Assembly (NCBI GenBank): GCA_023414975.1 | Contig: JAEZMI010000388.1 | Coordinates: forward strand, 1 to 6,443 | Direction of reading: 5' to 3' | DNA length: 6,443 nucleotides | Source: Pseudomonadota bacterium | GTDB taxonomy: Bacteria; Pseudomonadota; Alphaproteobacteria; Rhizobiales; Xanthobacteraceae | Part shown: positions 5,242-6,443 of the stretch, piece after piece | How positions within the stretch are numbered: position 1 is the first letter of the stretch | Layout: every line of letters starts with the position of its first letter | The notes under the pieces: generated by a model | Database searches by the model: none | Told to the model about the DNA's origin: nothing | The model's input: the letters and a program-made list of their open reading frames with translations, nothing else | Translations under genes and position numbers: made by a program

Positions 5242-6318
5242 ATGTCGTCGACCGTCCGCATAGCCCTCGACGTCATGGGCGGCGACCATGGTCCGGACGT
5301 CGTCCTGCCCGGCGCCGAAATCGCCCTGACCCGCCACCCGGACATCAGCTTCCTGCTGTTCGGCGACGAGGCGCGGCTCAACGGCGTGCTGGCGCGCCTG
5401 CCGCGCCTCAAGGCGGCGAGCCGGGTGATCCACACCGATGTCGTGGTGCGGATGGACGACAAGCCGAGCCAGGCGCTGCGCCAGGGCCGCAAGGTCTCGT
5501 CCATGTGGCGGGCGATCGACGCGGTGCGCACCGGCGAGGCGGATTGCGCCGTCTCGGCCGGCAATACCGGCGCGCTGATGGCCATGGCCAAGGTCAACCT
5601 GAAGACCATGGCCGGCATTTCCCGGCCCGCCATCGCCTGCCTCTGGCCGACCGCCAAGGGCGAGAGCGTGGTGCTGGATGTCGGCGCCTCCATCGGCGCG
5701 ACGGCGCAGCATCTCGTCGACATGGCGGTGATGGGCGCGGCGATGGCCCGCATCGTGTTCGACATCGACCGGCCGACCGTCGGCCTGCTCAATGTCGGCG
5801 TCGAGGAGATCAAGGGCGTCGAGGAGGTGAAGGAAGCCGCGGCGGCGCTGCGCGAGGCGAATCACGCCGGCCTTGCCTATCACGGCTTCGTCGAGGGCGA
5901 CGATATCGGCAAGGGCACGGTGGACGTGGTGGTGACGGAAGGCTTTTCCGGCAACATCGCGCTCAAGACCGCCGAGGGCACCGCCAAGCAGGTGGCCGAC
6001 TATCTGCGTGCCGCGATCCGCCGCAGCCTGATGGCCAAGATCGGCTATGTGCTGGCGCGCAGCGCCTTCAACGCGCTGCGCGAGAAGCTCGACCCCCGCA
6101 AGTCGAATGGCGGGGTGTTCCTCGGCCTCAATGGCGTCGTCATCAAGAGTCATGGCGGTACCGATGCGGAAGGTTTCGCTTCCGCCGTCGATATCGGGTA
6201 CGACATGGTCCGCTATCAGCTTCTTTCCCGTATCGCGGCGGGCATGAACGACCGTCCGAAAGTGGGCGCAGCCGCCCCGGAATCCGCCGCCCAGGACGAC
6301 ATGCAGGTTTCATCGTGA
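5242..6318 (+). CDS. plsX: Phosphate acyltransferase PlsX
   Basis: PlsX makes acyl-phosphate from acyl-ACP and orthophosphate; PlsY then uses it to acylate glycerol-3-phosphate, the first step of phospholipid synthesis. The enzyme acts peripherally at the cytoplasmic membrane. The 358-residue protein shows the full set of family marks: the N-terminal ALDVMGGDHGP (8-18), SAGNTGALM (105-113), VLDVGAS (144-150), the EGFSGNIALKTAEG region, and SNGGVFLGLNGVVIKSHGG near the C-terminus. Length is normal for the family. The start is fixed on the left by an in-frame TAG at 5239-5241 that directly touches the ATG; a weak GAGAG at 5224-5228 lies 13 nt upstream, which is far for a Shine-Dalgarno. The last residues (about 335-358) are an Ala/Asp-rich tail. 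The stop overlaps the fabH start as GTGA. Confidence 0.97.
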   Translation: MSSTVRIALDVMGGDHGPDVVLPGAEIALTRHPDISFLLFGDEARLNGVLARLPRLKAASRVIHTDVVVRMDDKPSQALRQGRKVSSMWRAIDAVRTGEADCAVSAGNTGALMAMAKVNLKTMAGISRPAIACLWPTAKGESVVLDVGASIGATAQHLVDMAVMGAAMARIVFDIDRPTVGLLNVGVEEIKGVEEVKEAAAALREANHAGLAYHGFVEGDDIGKGTVDVVVTEGFSGNIALKTAEGTAKQVADYLRAAIRRSLMAKIGYVLARSAFNALREKLDPRKSNGGVFLGLNGVVIKSHGGTDAEGFASAVDIGYDMVRYQLLSRIAAGMNDRPKVGAAAPESAAQDDMQVSS

Positions 6319-6443
6319 GTGCAATACGTTCCGTGGTGCGCGGCGTCGGCGCCTATCTGCCCAGCCGCACACTGACCAATGCCGACCTCGCGCTGATGGT
6401 CGACACCTCGGACGAGTGGATCGTCCAGCGCACCGGCATCAAG
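6315..6443 (+). CDS. fabH: Beta-ketoacyl-ACP synthase III (KAS III), N-terminal part (3' end outside window)
   Basis: FabH condenses acetyl-CoA (or another acyl-CoA) with malonyl-ACP and so starts each fatty-acid chain. Only 43 codons are visible, but they carry the N-terminal signature: RGVGAYLPSRTLTNADL, then VDTSDEWIVQRTGIK, nearly identical to the family consensus. The catalytic Cys-His-Asn residues lie beyond the window. The start is GTG at 6315, overlapping the plsX stop TGA (6316-6318) by 4 nt, with AGG at 6305-6307 as a short Shine-Dalgarno 7 nt upstream, so translation is likely coupled to plsX. The plsX-fabH pairing is standard in bacteria and places PlsX and the initiating condensing enzyme under joint control. 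Confidence 0.95.
   Translation, partial: MSAIRSVVRGVGAYLPSRTLTNADLALMVDTSDEWIVQRTGIK

Noticed and set aside
5155..6153. Minus-strand open frame of 332 codons opposite plsX
   Set aside because: It is antisense to an unmistakable plsX, with His/Asp/Arg-rich low-complexity translation and no family signature.

Overview
The window is GC-rich DNA that looks like the chromosome of an alphaproteobacterium, most likely a member of Hyphomicrobiales (Rhizobiales). This rests on strong G/C bias at third codon positions, a bacterial CBP3-type ubiquinol-cytochrome c chaperone gene joined to a DUF177 gene and plsX-fabH, and a BamE lipoprotein gene diverging from that cluster. The genus cannot be fixed by eye. 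Nine protein genes are supported, two of them cut by the window edges. I see no rRNA, tRNA, CRISPR array, insertion sequence or phage gene.

Left part (1-2693, all + strand): the C-terminal half of thiL (thiamine-monophosphate kinase), then a periplasmic polar amino-acid binding protein of the HisJ/ArgT type with no permease or ATPase gene beside it. A perfect 13-bp inverted repeat that could act as a terminator follows, then a DadA-like FAD-dependent amino-acid oxidoreductase. The binding protein and oxidoreductase could serve one amino-acid catabolic route, but the hairpin between them argues against simple co-transcription.

Middle part (2719-3700, - strand): bamE, an outer-membrane assembly lipoprotein, is followed 22 nt later by a small GFA/CENP-V-type zinc protein. 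The latter runs convergently towards the oxidoreductase gene.

Intergenic part (3701-4004): a 304-bp divergent region with no convincing gene. It holds a 10-bp direct repeat and a few short inverted repeats and must contain the promoters for both sides, though no clear promoter can be read.

Right part (4005-6443, + strand): the CBP3-type chaperone, DUF177 (YceD-like), plsX and the start of fabH. The first two genes overlap by ATGA and the last two by GTGA, so this reads as one transcription unit tying a cytochrome bc1 assembly factor to membrane phospholipid and fatty-acid initiation genes. A 122-nt gap before plsX holds a possible 34-codon ORF ending just before the plsX start.

Overall this is mostly ordinary core chromosome. 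I did not find a convincing undescribed system; the findings are modest observations on operon structure, start sites and intergenic repeats.
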